Shown here: positions 51,035 through 59,199 of the stretch, piece by piece
Position numbering within the stretch: position 1 is the stretch's first letter
Layout: every line of letters starts with the position of its first letter
Assembly: GCF_002760435.1 (NCBI RefSeq)
Contig: NZ_AUUU01000048.1
Coordinates: 1 to 64,000, forward strand
Direction: 5' to 3'
Length of the DNA: 64,000 bases
Source: Clostridium sp. LS
Lineage (GTDB): Bacteria; Bacillota; Clostridia; Clostridiales; Clostridiaceae
Translations under genes and position numbers: made by a program
Notes under the pieces: generated by a model
What the model saw: the letters and a program-made list of their open reading frames with translations, nothing else
The model's database searches: none
Told to the model about the DNA's origin: nothing

Positions 51035-51760
51035 ATGAATTTAGAAGATAAATTAAAAGATTGTATATCAAATGAACTAGAAAAAGGTGTAATTGAAAAA
51101 GTAATTGCAGCGAAATTAGAAGAATGTGTTGGAAAAGCTGTTGAGGGATTATTTAGTTATGGTGGAGAGGTAAAAAAGGTAATAGAAGGTAAAGTCAAAG
51201 ATGTTATGATTCCATACCTTGAAAACTATGATTATAGTCAATATTTATTAAAGTTAGATAATGTTTTGGTTGAAGTATTAAAAAATTCAGCATTAGATAA
51301 TAAAAAATTACTAGAAAACTTTAAGGAGCTAATGACGAATGAAGAAATACCTAAGTTAATTAAAATGTCAGATATATTTAATGAGTGGAAAAAGTATGCT
51401 GCTAAAGAAGTTGATACATCTGAATTAGAAGAAGATTGCGGAGAATATGAATATTTAGAAGTACGTATGTCATGTGAAGATGTTAGTTCATCATGGAGTG
51501 ATTATGAAAAGTATATGGTTACCTTTGAGTGTGAGCAGGATGAAAAGTTAAATTTTGAGTTCGAAATATCAAGATGGAAAAAATCAAATAAGAAGACTTT
51601 TGATTTGCATTATTATGAAAAGCATGACTTAGAATCATTAAGATATTTAAAAAGTTTTGAAATTTATATGATGAAGATAAAACAAGCATTTTGTGACATA
51701 GATCTAGATAATGAAAATGATAGTGATGAAGTAGAGGTTGAAGCTAAACCATATGATTAA
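51035..51760 (+). CDS. Phage protein of unknown function
   Basis: 241 residues after TTGGAGGA. Helical first half (GVIEKVIAAKLEECVGKAVE), a beta-rich second half (VRMSCEDVSSSWSDYEKYMV, DLHYYEKHDLESL), acidic tail. Found as a hypothetical protein in clostridial and Bacillus phages in my memory; no function. Confidence 0.7.
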   Translation: MNLEDKLKDCISNELEKGVIEKVIAAKLEECVGKAVEGLFSYGGEVKKVIEGKVKDVMIPYLENYDYSQYLLKLDNVLVEVLKNSALDNKKLLENFKELMTNEEIPKLIKMSDIFNEWKKYAAKEVDTSELEEDCGEYEYLEVRMSCEDVSSSWSDYEKYMVTFECEQDEKLNFEFEISRWKKSNKKTFDLHYYEKHDLESLRYLKSFEIYMMKIKQAFCDIDLDNENDSDEVEVEAKPYD

Positions 51761-51770
51761 AGTTTAAATC

Positions 51771-51851
51771 TTGCAGGACTAGGAGCGTTGGCAGGGATTA
51801 CAAATTGCTAATGTTAAGGTTACTGCAAATCATGAGGGGAGTTTTCCCCTC
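51771..51851 (+). other. Stem-loop pair in a 130-nt gap
   Basis: TTGCAG (51771-51776) pairs with CTGCAA (51823-51828) around a 46-nt G-rich loop; GAGGGGA (51834-51840) pairs with TCCCCTC (51845-51851), followed by GTTAAAAAC. Resembles a small leader or attenuator. Confidence 0.45.
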
Positions 51852-51891
51852 GTTAAAAACAAAAAATGAGTATTAGAGGAGAAAGTGAAAT

Positions 51892-52140
51892 ATGAAGAAA
51901 GATGATGTTGAAGTTATTATAAAGATTGCAAAAAGAGCAGAACAAAAAGGATTACTTAGGTTTGATAGAATATCGCTTATCATGGATTTAGAGTATACAC
52001 ATGAAGAATTTAATTTAAGGCTAAATGATCTATTAAATGCTGACGATGTTAATTTTACTCATGATATATGCGGTATACAAAGTAATTTAAGTAGATCATC
52101 AAAGAAGATGGAAAATAACTTTTTACCACGATTTATATAG
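51892..52140 (+). CDS. DUF6874-like phage protein
   Basis: 82 residues after GAGGAG. IIKIAKRAEQKGLLRFDRIS, LRLNDLLNADDVNFTHDICG, LPRFI. Resembles a small conserved phage family (I think DUF6874). Function unknown. Confidence 0.7.
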   Translation: MKKDDVEVIIKIAKRAEQKGLLRFDRISLIMDLEYTHEEFNLRLNDLLNADDVNFTHDICGIQSNLSRSSKKMENNFLPRFI

Positions 52141-52158
52141 AGTAGAGGGATATTAGAG

Positions 52159-52551
52159 ATGGATAGACCAAATGATTTGCCTAACCGCTTAGAATGTGCT
52201 TATTGTAAAAGAAATAATAAACATGGTGGAGAGTGCCAAGGTAAAAGTATAAATAGGAATGAAGAAGGATGCTTATTTTTTACAATGGATGAAAGGGGTT
52301 GTATAAGAAACCAAGATTCAAACATTCCATTTAGTTTGTATAGAGAAATTCCTCCTCTAAATATGTGGAGTGATGGATGGACCCTTTATGGAAATGATAC
52401 AGAAATAAAAATTAATAAAATATATGGACTAAGTTGGGATGAAAGAAAAGGCTTATTAAAGGTTAAATGTAACTATGATTATTACATTAATGAATTTTCA
52501 GAAGGCTATGAAAAGGAAAAGAATAAACCTGATTTAAAAGTTATTAAATAA
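52159..52551 (+). CDS. Phage protein with Cys cluster
   Basis: 130 residues. CAYCKRNNKHGGEC and CLFFTMDERGC near the N-terminus suggest a zinc site; then an aromatic-rich domain (NMWSDGWTLYGND). Function unknown. Confidence 0.7.
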   Translation: MDRPNDLPNRLECAYCKRNNKHGGECQGKSINRNEEGCLFFTMDERGCIRNQDSNIPFSLYREIPPLNMWSDGWTLYGNDTEIKINKIYGLSWDERKGLLKVKCNYDYYINEFSEGYEKEKNKPDLKVIK

Positions 52552-52569
52552 TTTGGAGGGTGAAAAAAT

Positions 52570-52770
52570 ATGAAAAATACATTAGGCGATTTAAACAATC
52601 ACTTATTTGCTCAATTGGAAAGGCTTAATGATGAAGAAATAAAGGGAGAAGTTGGACATACATGTATTAAAGGGATTTACCTAGATGAATTAGATCCTGG
52701 CGTTGGCAGAATTGAAGATGAAGTAATGGAAGAATGCAGTATTATGTGCCAATTAGTAAATAGTTTATAG
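52570..52770 (+). CDS. Small phage protein
   Basis: 66 residues after TGGAGGGTG. MKNTLGDLNNHLFAQLERLN opens it; this start occurs in small proteins of many clostridial and staphylococcal phages (partner of no known function). Confidence 0.7.
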   Translation: MKNTLGDLNNHLFAQLERLNDEEIKGEVGHTCIKGIYLDELDPGVGRIEDEVMEECSIMCQLVNSL

Positions 52771-52786
52771 AAAGTGAGGTAGAGCA

Positions 52787-53167
52787 ATGAGCAGAAAAGA
52801 AATGTTTGAAATAGATAAATTTATAAACTTAAGTGAATTACCAGAAGATGAAGCAAGAAAAAGAGTTGAAGAAGCTCCAGAAGTTTGTCCTATAACTGGA
52901 TTGTTAAAAATAGAATCATATTGGTTTGATGAAGGAGTTGTATATGGATATCCAAAACCATATGATGCATATACATTGCCAACTTATGATGAAGAAACAC
53001 AAGAATTTTCAAGAGTAAAAATTGATATGGATGATGATTTTAGAAGAGAATATGAGACAGTATGTGAATTAGATGATTTAAGAGATAGAGAGGACTTTGA
53101 AGAAATTAAAAAGTTCTATGGCATTGGTGCTTTAGATAAGTTAATTGATGAAATAATGCAAAGCTAG
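52787..53167 (+). CDS. Phage protein of unknown function
   Basis: 126 residues. Acidic; VCPITGLLKIESYWFDEGVV and YDAYTLPTYDEETQEFSRVK. No family recognised. Confidence 0.7.
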   Translation: MSRKEMFEIDKFINLSELPEDEARKRVEEAPEVCPITGLLKIESYWFDEGVVYGYPKPYDAYTLPTYDEETQEFSRVKIDMDDDFRREYETVCELDDLRDREDFEEIKKFYGIGALDKLIDEIMQS

Positions 53168-53199
53168 TCCTACGCAATACTAAAAGTGGAGGTAAATAA

Positions 53200-53416
53200 A
53201 TGAGTAGAGAGATTAAATTTAGAGCGTGGCACAAAAATATTAAAGAAATGTGTATGAATGTGACTACTGATAAACAATCAAGTAAAATGGACTTCTGAAG
53301 AGAATGCATTAATGATAGAACTTCATAATAAAGGTTATGACAACTATGCAATAGCGCAGATATTAAATAAAACTCATTTGAGCATAAGCTATAGATTGAA
53401 AAAAGCTAATAATTAA
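53200..53416 (+). pseudogene. Remnant: YopX-like N-terminus joined to a SANT-like C-terminus
   Basis: ATG 53200 after GGAGG gives MSREIKFRAWHKNIKEMCMN, the start of YopX-family phage proteins, but stops at 53298 after 32 residues. From about 53283, in the +1 frame, bases to 53416 read KWTSEENALMIELHNKGYDN onward, matching the C-terminal 43 residues of the intact protein at 56659-57186. Two unrelated genes were thus spliced by recombination and the joint is out of frame. Confidence 0.75.
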
Positions 53417-53495
53417 TCATTGTGAAGATTATGGTCAAGCGATTAACTGGGAATAGTATGGAATCTGTAGAAGTTAAATTGAAAGGGTGAGTAAA

Positions 53496-53750
53496 ATGAA
53501 TGAAAAATTTGAATATAAATTTACGCTACCATTTAAGGTTGAAAATTGTTTAAATTGTCCTTTTAGGAAGGAACAAATACATTTTGAAAATGTAGACAGC
53601 ATTGATAAGCTTAGTGGGACATGTGTTATTCATAGAAAAGAATCTTATTGCATGTTACGAGATAAGATGATTTTCAATAATGAAAGAGTAGATAGACATA
53701 ATAGTGAATGTCCATTAAAAAATAACATTACGATTGCTCGTGATATGTAA
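53496..53750 (+). CDS. Cys-rich phage protein
   Basis: 84 residues from ATG 53496 (AAAGGGTGA upstream). CLNCPFRKE, TCVIHRKESYCMLR and ECPL give six Cys and several His: probably a zinc or iron-sulfur fold. Function unknown. Confidence 0.7.
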   Translation: MNEKFEYKFTLPFKVENCLNCPFRKEQIHFENVDSIDKLSGTCVIHRKESYCMLRDKMIFNNERVDRHNSECPLKNNITIARDM

Positions 53751-53764
53751 AAAGGGTGTAGTGA

Positions 53765-54085
53765 ATGGTTAGAGTAATCAAAGTTCAAGAAACGGATATG
53801 ATGGGATATTCAGGAGATACAAAATATTTTACATCTTTGAAGAAAGCTAAGAGATATTTTAAAAAGTTATTCAATAGGAATAAAGCTGATTTAGTTAGTG
53901 AAAATGAAGGATATGGAGAAAAGCCAGTTTTTTATAGAAATATCAAATCAACAGAAAGGCTAAAAGGTAGAAGATACAAGGAAGCATGTCTGGAATGTTT
54001 AACTGAAAATACCTCAGAGAATGGAACGGAATATGATACAGAGATAATAACAATTTCACTAGAGGAAATTAAAATAGAAAGTTAG
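53765..54085 (+). CDS. Phage protein of unknown function
   Basis: 106 residues. Basic middle (SLKKAKRYFKKLFNRNKADL), acidic end. Last base adjoins the methylase leader. No family recognised. Confidence 0.65.
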   Translation: MVRVIKVQETDMMGYSGDTKYFTSLKKAKRYFKKLFNRNKADLVSENEGYGEKPVFYRNIKSTERLKGRRYKEACLECLTENTSENGTEYDTEIITISLEEIKIES

Positions 54086-54094
54086 GTGAAAATC

Positions 54095-54958
54095 TTGATA
54101 ACAGCAAAGAGTTATTTTAGTGGAGCTGGAGGAATGGATTTAGGATTAGTACAAGCAGGAATAAACATTCTAGAATCATATGAGATTGATAAAACTTGTT
54201 GTGAAACTTTAAGAAATAACTTTTCTCATGAAGTCCATGAGACAGATATAAGTAAGATTACAGTATTAGATCAGCAGGATGCAGATGTTTATGTTGGTAC
54301 ATTTCCATGCACTAGATATTCAGCTATAGCTGATATTCATGGGACTAGAAATGGTGATGATTTATTCTTGCATTTCTTTAGACATGTAGCATTAACAAGG
54401 CCTGAAATGTACATTGTTGAGAATGTTCCAGGGATGAAAAAATTTAGAGTAGTCATGGAAGCTCTTACTAAACTTCCTGAATATTATGTTAGAGTTGAAT
54501 GTCCAGTAAATGCAAACATATGGCTGCCGCAGGAGCGAAAAAGGTTAGTTGTGATAGGTAGTAAAAAGCCTTTTGATGATTTAGAATATCCAGCTACAAA
54601 GCCAATAAGGCTAAAAGATATTATTGAAAAAGATGCTGCTATAGATATTCCTGATTATGTCTATAGCAGATTAAACGGAAAGTACAGAGATAAGCCAATA
54701 ATAAGTGATCCAAACTTAGATGATTTAGCACCAACGTGTGTAGCTCATTATTCAAAGGATTTAAGTACCAGGTTAATTAAAGATGGTAATAATATAAGAC
54801 CTTATACTCCTAAAGAATGGGCAAGGCTTCAAGGGTTCCCAGATGATTTTAAATTTAGTGGGAATGATAGAGCAATATATAAACAGGTAGGTAATGCAGT
54901 TGCAGTACCTATGGGAAAATGGGTTGGTGAACAAATAAAAAAGTATTTCAGTATGTAG
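54095..54958 (+). CDS. C5-cytosine DNA methyltransferase
   Basis: 287 residues from TTG 54095 (GGTGA about 6 nt ahead; a GTG at 54086 is the alternative). SYFSGAGGMDLGLVQAG is motif I, GTFPCTRYS holds catalytic C72, VENVPG is motif VI, PQERKRL motif VIII, and QVGNAVAVP motif X. A complete, single-chain enzyme with a small target-recognition domain (about 180-220). No restriction enzyme gene is near, so it is an orphan phage methylase, probably shielding the phage DNA from host restriction. Confidence 0.92.
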   Translation: MITAKSYFSGAGGMDLGLVQAGINILESYEIDKTCCETLRNNFSHEVHETDISKITVLDQQDADVYVGTFPCTRYSAIADIHGTRNGDDLFLHFFRHVALTRPEMYIVENVPGMKKFRVVMEALTKLPEYYVRVECPVNANIWLPQERKRLVVIGSKKPFDDLEYPATKPIRLKDIIEKDAAIDIPDYVYSRLNGKYRDKPIISDPNLDDLAPTCVAHYSKDLSTRLIKDGNNIRPYTPKEWARLQGFPDDFKFSGNDRAIYKQVGNAVAVPMGKWVGEQIKKYFSM

Positions 54959-54972
54959 AAGGGGCAAAGAGT

Positions 54973-55125
54973 ATGGAGTGCAATAGATGTTCTAAAAAAT
55001 GTGAATACAATAATACTGATGAAGCACCATGCGACCATTGCAAACATAAAGAAAAGCTGAATTCAAATATATGCAATGAATGTATAGAAGGTGAATGTAA
55101 ATTTAAAAAAATAAAGGAGCAGTAG
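54973..55125 (+). CDS. 50-residue zinc-ribbon-like protein
   Basis: Eight Cys in four pairs: CNRCSKKC, CDHC, CNECIEGEC. Basic tail. ATG 54973; the ribosome site AAGGGG is fair. Two zinc knuckles likely. Confidence 0.6.
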   Translation: MECNRCSKKCEYNNTDEAPCDHCKHKEKLNSNICNECIEGECKFKKIKEQ

Positions 55126-55129
55126 TGCA

Positions 55130-55339
55130 ATGAAAGTAGTAGTTGAGAATATTCCACAAGATAAGTTTTGGGATATACAAAATAATATATTAAGGTTGTT
55201 AGTGGAAAATGGATTTGAAGAAGTAGAAACTATTCAAATGGAAGATGCATTAAGCACAGAGCTTGTTGGAATTGAATTAGAAATAAAAAAAGTTGAAAGT
55301 AAAAAGCAATATATTACTTCATCAAGTGCATGTGGTTAA
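55130..55339 (+). CDS. Small phage protein
   Basis: 69 residues after AAAGGAG. MKVVVENIPQDKFWDIQNNI, FEEVETIQMEDALSTELVGI. Ferredoxin-like alpha/beta pattern; function unknown. Confidence 0.65.
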   Translation: MKVVVENIPQDKFWDIQNNILRLLVENGFEEVETIQMEDALSTELVGIELEIKKVESKKQYITSSSACG

Positions 55340-55377
55340 TACGTCATACTAATAATTTGTAAAAAGGGTGAAGTAAA

Positions 55378-55599
55378 ATGAACAGAGAACAATTAGAAAA
55401 ATATTTAAAAAAGAAAGTAAGGATAAGATTATTTGATGGAGAAGAAATTGAAGGTCGTTTGAGAAAAAGTGGAGAAGATGACTTTAAAAATAATCCCAAT
55501 TTGTTTATTCCTAAAAATTATTATTTTGTAGTAGATGAAAATTTAAACTGTGTATCTTGTTTGTTTAAAGTATCTCACATACAAAAGATAGATATATAG
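55378..55599 (+). CDS. SM-like small phage protein
   Basis: 73 residues after AAAAGGGTG. VRIRLFDGEEIEGRLRKSGE then NYYFVVDENLNCVSCLFKVS is a small beta-barrel pattern like Sm/LSm proteins, so RNA binding is possible but not shown. Confidence 0.6.
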   Translation: MNREQLEKYLKKKVRIRLFDGEEIEGRLRKSGEDDFKNNPNLFIPKNYYFVVDENLNCVSCLFKVSHIQKIDI

Positions 55600-55646
55600 T
55601 TCTCAATACTAAGAGGAACGGTAGTTGTAGAAAGGGTGTGCAGTAA

Positions 55647-55820
55647 ATGTTTAATAAAATAATAAAGATAAAAGTGCCAAAAGAATGCAAGTGCAAAAAC
55701 TGTGGGAAAATGGCAAAAATAGAATTTGCAAGACTTACTTTAGATTATGTTTTAGTTGCGGAATATATGTGTGGATGCAAGAGAACAATAGTGAGAACTA
55801 AATCGATTGATTTTATTTAG
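55647..55820 (+). CDS. Small Cys-rich phage protein
   Basis: 57 residues after AAAGGGTG. CKCKNCGKMAKIEF and MCGCKR form a zinc-ribbon-like module. Confidence 0.6.
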   Translation: MFNKIIKIKVPKECKCKNCGKMAKIEFARLTLDYVLVAEYMCGCKRTIVRTKSIDFI

Positions 55821-55872
55821 CTAATATCAAAAGTAGTTTATAAAAAGTAAGAAGAAAAGGAGAATTAATTTT

Positions 55873-56073
55873 ATGGGAATTGATATGAGTAATTACAAAA
55901 TGATTTATAAAGAACAAGTATTTAATGTGGTTGGAGTTATTCCAACTATATATGCAGAATCAACGAATGAAATACCTAAAATTCAATTTATAGAGGCTTC
56001 ATATATCGATGAAAATGGAGAGTTAAGAATTGTTCGTGACGAGGCATGGTGCTTTAAATTCGTAAGACGATAA
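55873..56073 (+). CDS. Small beta-rich phage protein
   Basis: 66 residues after AAAAGGAG. KMIYKEQVFNVVGVIPTIYA, ELRIVRDEAWCFKFVRR. Function unknown; similar short proteins are common in clostridial phages. Confidence 0.65.
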   Translation: MGIDMSNYKMIYKEQVFNVVGVIPTIYAESTNEIPKIQFIEASYIDENGELRIVRDEAWCFKFVRR

Positions 56074-56093
56074 ATTTAAGAAGGTTGGTGAAA

Positions 56094-56435
56094 ATGAATA
56101 ATAGCATATTAGAAAAGATCGATTTTTATTGCGATATGGTCCAGAAAGGAAAACCTTGTGCATGTGAAGCCATTCAAGATAGATATGTTTCAGAAGCTAT
56201 TAATAAAATTAATAATTTTAAATTAAGGTCTTATATTGAAGAATTAGCTTTAGGATGGAAAACAATATGGGTTTACAAAGATGAATATATGCTTGAAGTA
56301 ATAAAAAAGCTACCAGAACAACCAAAAACAATTTTTGATCATTGGATTTTAGGTAAAGCTTTTGGTTATTCTGATGAAGCCATAAGGAATTTTATACAAA
56401 CTAAGCTCTTGTATAATCAGTTGCATGACACTTAG
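56094..56435 (+). CDS. Phage protein of unknown function
   Basis: 113 residues, ATG 56094 (AAGGTTGGTG upstream). NNSILEKIDFYCDMVQKGKP then AIQDRYVSEAINKINNFKLR; helical. Its end overlaps the leftward zinc-ribbon gene by 35 nt. Confidence 0.65.
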   Translation: MNNSILEKIDFYCDMVQKGKPCACEAIQDRYVSEAINKINNFKLRSYIEELALGWKTIWVYKDEYMLEVIKKLPEQPKTIFDHWILGKAFGYSDEAIRNFIQTKLLYNQLHDT

Positions 56436-56538
56436 GACATGGAGGTAAAGTGTCGGAACTTTGGTCTAGATGTACTAATTCACCGCATTTAGTGCATCTA
56501 TAAGTACCAATACCTGGTTTTTCTCCTGTAGTTGGCAT
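56401..56538 (-). CDS. Zinc ribbon-containing protein
   Basis: 45 residues from ATG 56538 with GAAAGGAG upstream. GEKPGIGTYRCTKCGELVHL, TLPPCPKCHATDYTRA: four Cys in two CxxC pairs. A widely conserved mini-protein, here leftward within a rightward region, so it probably has its own control. Confidence 0.75.
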   Translation of the reverse strand: MPTTGEKPGIGTYRCTKCGELVHLDQSSDTLPPCPKCHATDYTRA

Positions 56539-56658
56539 ATATATCATCTCCTTTCTTACAACAATAGTTCGATATTGTTTTACCAAAATCCTTTTAAAAT
56601 ATGAAAAAATATCAAAATGTAATATAAATATACAAAAATAAGAATTGGAGGAATAAGA

Positions 56659-57186
56659 ATGGATATAGGATTAATGATTGCTACAGAAAGAATTAATCAG
56701 AATTTATCTACAAAAAAATTAGCTGAAGCGGTTGGTTGCAGTCCAAGAGCAATTGAATATTGGGAACAGGGTAAAAGAGGAATAAGTTTTGCTAAATTCG
56801 AGAAAGGTATGTTAGGTGAAGAACCAGATTGGGTACAAGAAAAAAGGAAAGCTGATTCATCCAATCCAAGTAAACTCAACCATAATAGAAAGTGGACTAA
56901 AGCAGAAGATAATTTGCTTATAGAGAAAACTAAATTATGCAGATATACGTATAAAGATTTAGCAAGAGATTTTAATAGAACTGAAAATGCGATTAAAAGA
57001 AGGCTACATGATTTAGCAGTACCGTATAGACCAGTTCCTTTAGATACACATGTTAAATGGACTGATGAAGAAAACAAGAAAATGTTTGAACTTCATGAAA
57101 AAGGTTATGACACATATGCTATAGCTCAAGCCTTAAACAAAACTCACTTAAGTATTTCGGATAGATTAAAGAAAGTGGTGATTTAA
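56659..57186 (+). CDS. XRE plus SANT/Myb-like DNA-binding protein
   Basis: 175 residues after TTGGAGG. Residues 1-50 form an HTH (LSTKKLAEAVGCSPRAIEYWEQG); two Trp-rich Myb/SANT-like HTH repeats follow: RKWTKAEDNLLIEKTKLCRY and VKWTDEENKKMFELHEKGYD...ALNKTHLSISDRLKKV. Probably a regulator of middle genes. The second repeat is duplicated in the broken gene at 53283-53416. Confidence 0.8.
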   Translation: MDIGLMIATERINQNLSTKKLAEAVGCSPRAIEYWEQGKRGISFAKFEKGMLGEEPDWVQEKRKADSSNPSKLNHNRKWTKAEDNLLIEKTKLCRYTYKDLARDFNRTENAIKRRLHDLAVPYRPVPLDTHVKWTDEENKKMFELHEKGYDTYAIAQALNKTHLSISDRLKKVVI

Positions 57187-57426
57187 TTGGATGAAATAAA
57201 AAGAATACCAACTAAACTGGAGATAAAAGAGTTTCTTATAACTTTTGAGTATGAAACTTGGAAAGGGCATCATAGGAAAATAGACAAAAGAAGAATTAAG
57301 CATGTAGATTTAGAATTAGCTAGAAAAGAATTTAAAAGAGTAGCAAATAAATTTAGAACTGCGTTTAATGTACAAATTCTAAACGTGGAAGAAATTAAAG
57401 AAAATAAGCAAGAGATTGTTTTATAG
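57187..57426 (+). CDS. Small basic phage protein
   Basis: 79 residues from TTG 57187 directly after the previous stop. IPTKLEIKEFLITFEYETWK, HRKIDKRRIKHVDLELARKE. Basic, likely nucleic-acid binding. Function unknown. Confidence 0.6.
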   Translation: MDEIKRIPTKLEIKEFLITFEYETWKGHHRKIDKRRIKHVDLELARKEFKRVANKFRTAFNVQILNVEEIKENKQEIVL

Positions 57427-57513
57427 AAATAAGTTAACAATCCAATCGATCCTGGTACACCAGGTTGCTTAGTAATTATTAGGTTAGCCACTTAGTAATT
57501 ATCAAAAAGGCAT

Positions 57514-57573
57514 GAGTAAAGCGTAAAATGCACTCGCTGGGGAGTAAGCTCCGAATAGTATAAATAAGCCAGC
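57514..57573 (+). ncRNA. Candidate structured leader before the PP-loop gene
   Basis: In the 218-nt gap 57427-57644: GAGT (57514) pairs with ACTC (57532-57535) around a GCG/TGC-closed loop; GCTGG (57536-57540) pairs with CCAGC (57569-57573) enclosing GGAG-TAAG-CTCC (57541-57552). A CTTAGTAATTAT repeat occurs twice just before. Either a short regulatory RNA or leader; identity unknown. Confidence 0.4.
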
Positions 57574-57644
57574 AAGGTCACTCGGAGAAACCTAAAACCA
57601 TTTCCTATTTAACTGAGGCAATTTAGTTGAATAGGTGATTAGGA

Positions 57645-58499
57645 TTGTTAACACGAAGAAGGAAAGATTATCAGCCAATAGTAGATACATCAAAATTAGT
57701 AAAAAAATCAATATCAAGATTAATAGAATTTCAGAATAGGGATCCAAACAGGATAACAATAGTAGCATTTAGTGGAGGAAAAGATAGCATAGTAATTTAC
57801 CTTTTAGCAATATTAAGTGGAATAAAATTCGTTCCAATATATTCACCAACTAGTGCAGATCCGCCTGAGTTGATATGGTTTATTTTAAGGATATTCAATC
57901 CATGGGCAAAATCAAATGGTTATCCAGAGGTCATATTTCAAAAGTATAACAAATGGAAAAAGGGCAGTAAAAAAGGCAAATTAAAAACAATGTGGGCGTT
58001 ATTGAGTAATAGAGCAATACCACCATCAAGGCTTAAGCGTTATTGTTGTTCAGAACTAAAAGAAAGAACAGGAGAAGCTGGAGATACAGTAATAACAGGT
58101 GTTAGATGGGAAGAAAGCGAAGATAGAAGCAAACAATCTATGGTTAATTTTTTCAACGGTAAAATAATGGTTAGGATAATTGTAGATTGGAAAGAGACAG
58201 ATGTATGGAGCTTTATTATAGAAAATAATATTCCATATTGTGAGCTTTACGATCAAGGATGGGATAGGTTAGGATGCATTGGATGCCCTTTAGGAACAAA
58301 TCAGAAAAAAGAATTAGCTGCTTATCCAAACTTCAAAAGGCTTTATATAAGGTCCTTTAATAATATGGTTAATTACAGAATATCAAAAGGTCTTACAGAA
58401 GATAGAGGATGGAGAACAGGAGAAGATATTATGAAATGGTGGGTAGGCGATTGTAAAAAGAAGAGAGAAGAAACAGAAGGTCAATGCTCAATGTTTTAG
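57645..58499 (+). CDS. PAPS-reductase-like PP-loop protein
   Basis: 284 residues from TTG 57645 (AGGTGATT upstream). PP-loop SGGKDS at residues 43-48; a Cys pair in RYCCSELKE; and WDRLGCIGCPLG with two more Cys. This is the phage group of phosphoadenosine-phosphosulfate-reductase-domain proteins, related to DndC-type enzymes that use ATP and an Fe-S cluster. It may modify DNA or nucleotides. It is not a sulfate-assimilation enzyme by context. Confidence 0.85.
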   Translation: MLTRRRKDYQPIVDTSKLVKKSISRLIEFQNRDPNRITIVAFSGGKDSIVIYLLAILSGIKFVPIYSPTSADPPELIWFILRIFNPWAKSNGYPEVIFQKYNKWKKGSKKGKLKTMWALLSNRAIPPSRLKRYCCSELKERTGEAGDTVITGVRWEESEDRSKQSMVNFFNGKIMVRIIVDWKETDVWSFIIENNIPYCELYDQGWDRLGCIGCPLGTNQKKELAAYPNFKRLYIRSFNNMVNYRISKGLTEDRGWRTGEDIMKWWVGDCKKKREETEGQCSMF

Positions 58500-58514
58500 A
58501 AGAAGGTGAGGTAA

Positions 58515-59186
58515 TTGAAAAAGTTAAATATTTTAGAAGGCCAAATTGATTTATTCAATATGCCTATTCAAGAACCTATTATCAAGCCTAAAGAAAAAGT
58601 TATAGTTGAGAAACAAGAGATAAAAGAAGATTACTTCCAGAATATAATAAATCTTTATAAAGAAAGCTGTAATAGAATCATAAAAACTGTTTCTGGAGCA
58701 TTACTTGTTGAATTAGAAGATAAGACAAAGTATTTTAATGGACAAGGCGTGCATGAATTTGATTTAGGTATAGATATAGGATTAATACCGGCAGATGAGA
58801 TCCTTATCGTTAACCAAGATAAACATTTAAATGAAATACAGCTTAAAAAATTAGAAGAAATTAATCCAAATAAATATATAAAGCGTAAAGGTGATGCAAA
58901 CATAATAATACCTGGTGATAAAACTACAGTTATAACACCTCGTGGATGGATAATAGAGTGGGATCAGAAACCCTTATATAAAGAAGATGAAGTTGTCTTG
59001 AGAACAATAGAAATAAAAGTTCCAGATCAAAATTTAAATGCAGGAGATATCGTTGAATTTGAATATGCAAAAGAAACATATAAAGGGAAAATAGTAAGCA
59101 TTTATAACAATGGCGAAACTATAAATGTAGTTTGGAATGGCAAACATACGGCCTTTTATTACAAATGTGTAAGAAAGATAGCTTAG
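58515..59186 (+). CDS. Phage protein of unknown function
   Basis: 223 residues from TTG 58515 after AGGTGAGG. Starts KKLNILEGQIDLFNMPIQEP; beta-rich centre (TVITPRGWIIEWDQKPLYK) and a KOW/SH3-like C-terminal part (LNAGDIVEFEYAKETYKGKI...VVWNGKHTAFYYKCV). Function unknown. Confidence 0.65.
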   Translation: MKKLNILEGQIDLFNMPIQEPIIKPKEKVIVEKQEIKEDYFQNIINLYKESCNRIIKTVSGALLVELEDKTKYFNGQGVHEFDLGIDIGLIPADEILIVNQDKHLNEIQLKKLEEINPNKYIKRKGDANIIIPGDKTTVITPRGWIIEWDQKPLYKEDEVVLRTIEIKVPDQNLNAGDIVEFEYAKETYKGKIVSIYNNGETINVVWNGKHTAFYYKCVRKIA

Positions 59187-59199
59187 GAGGGATAAAGCA

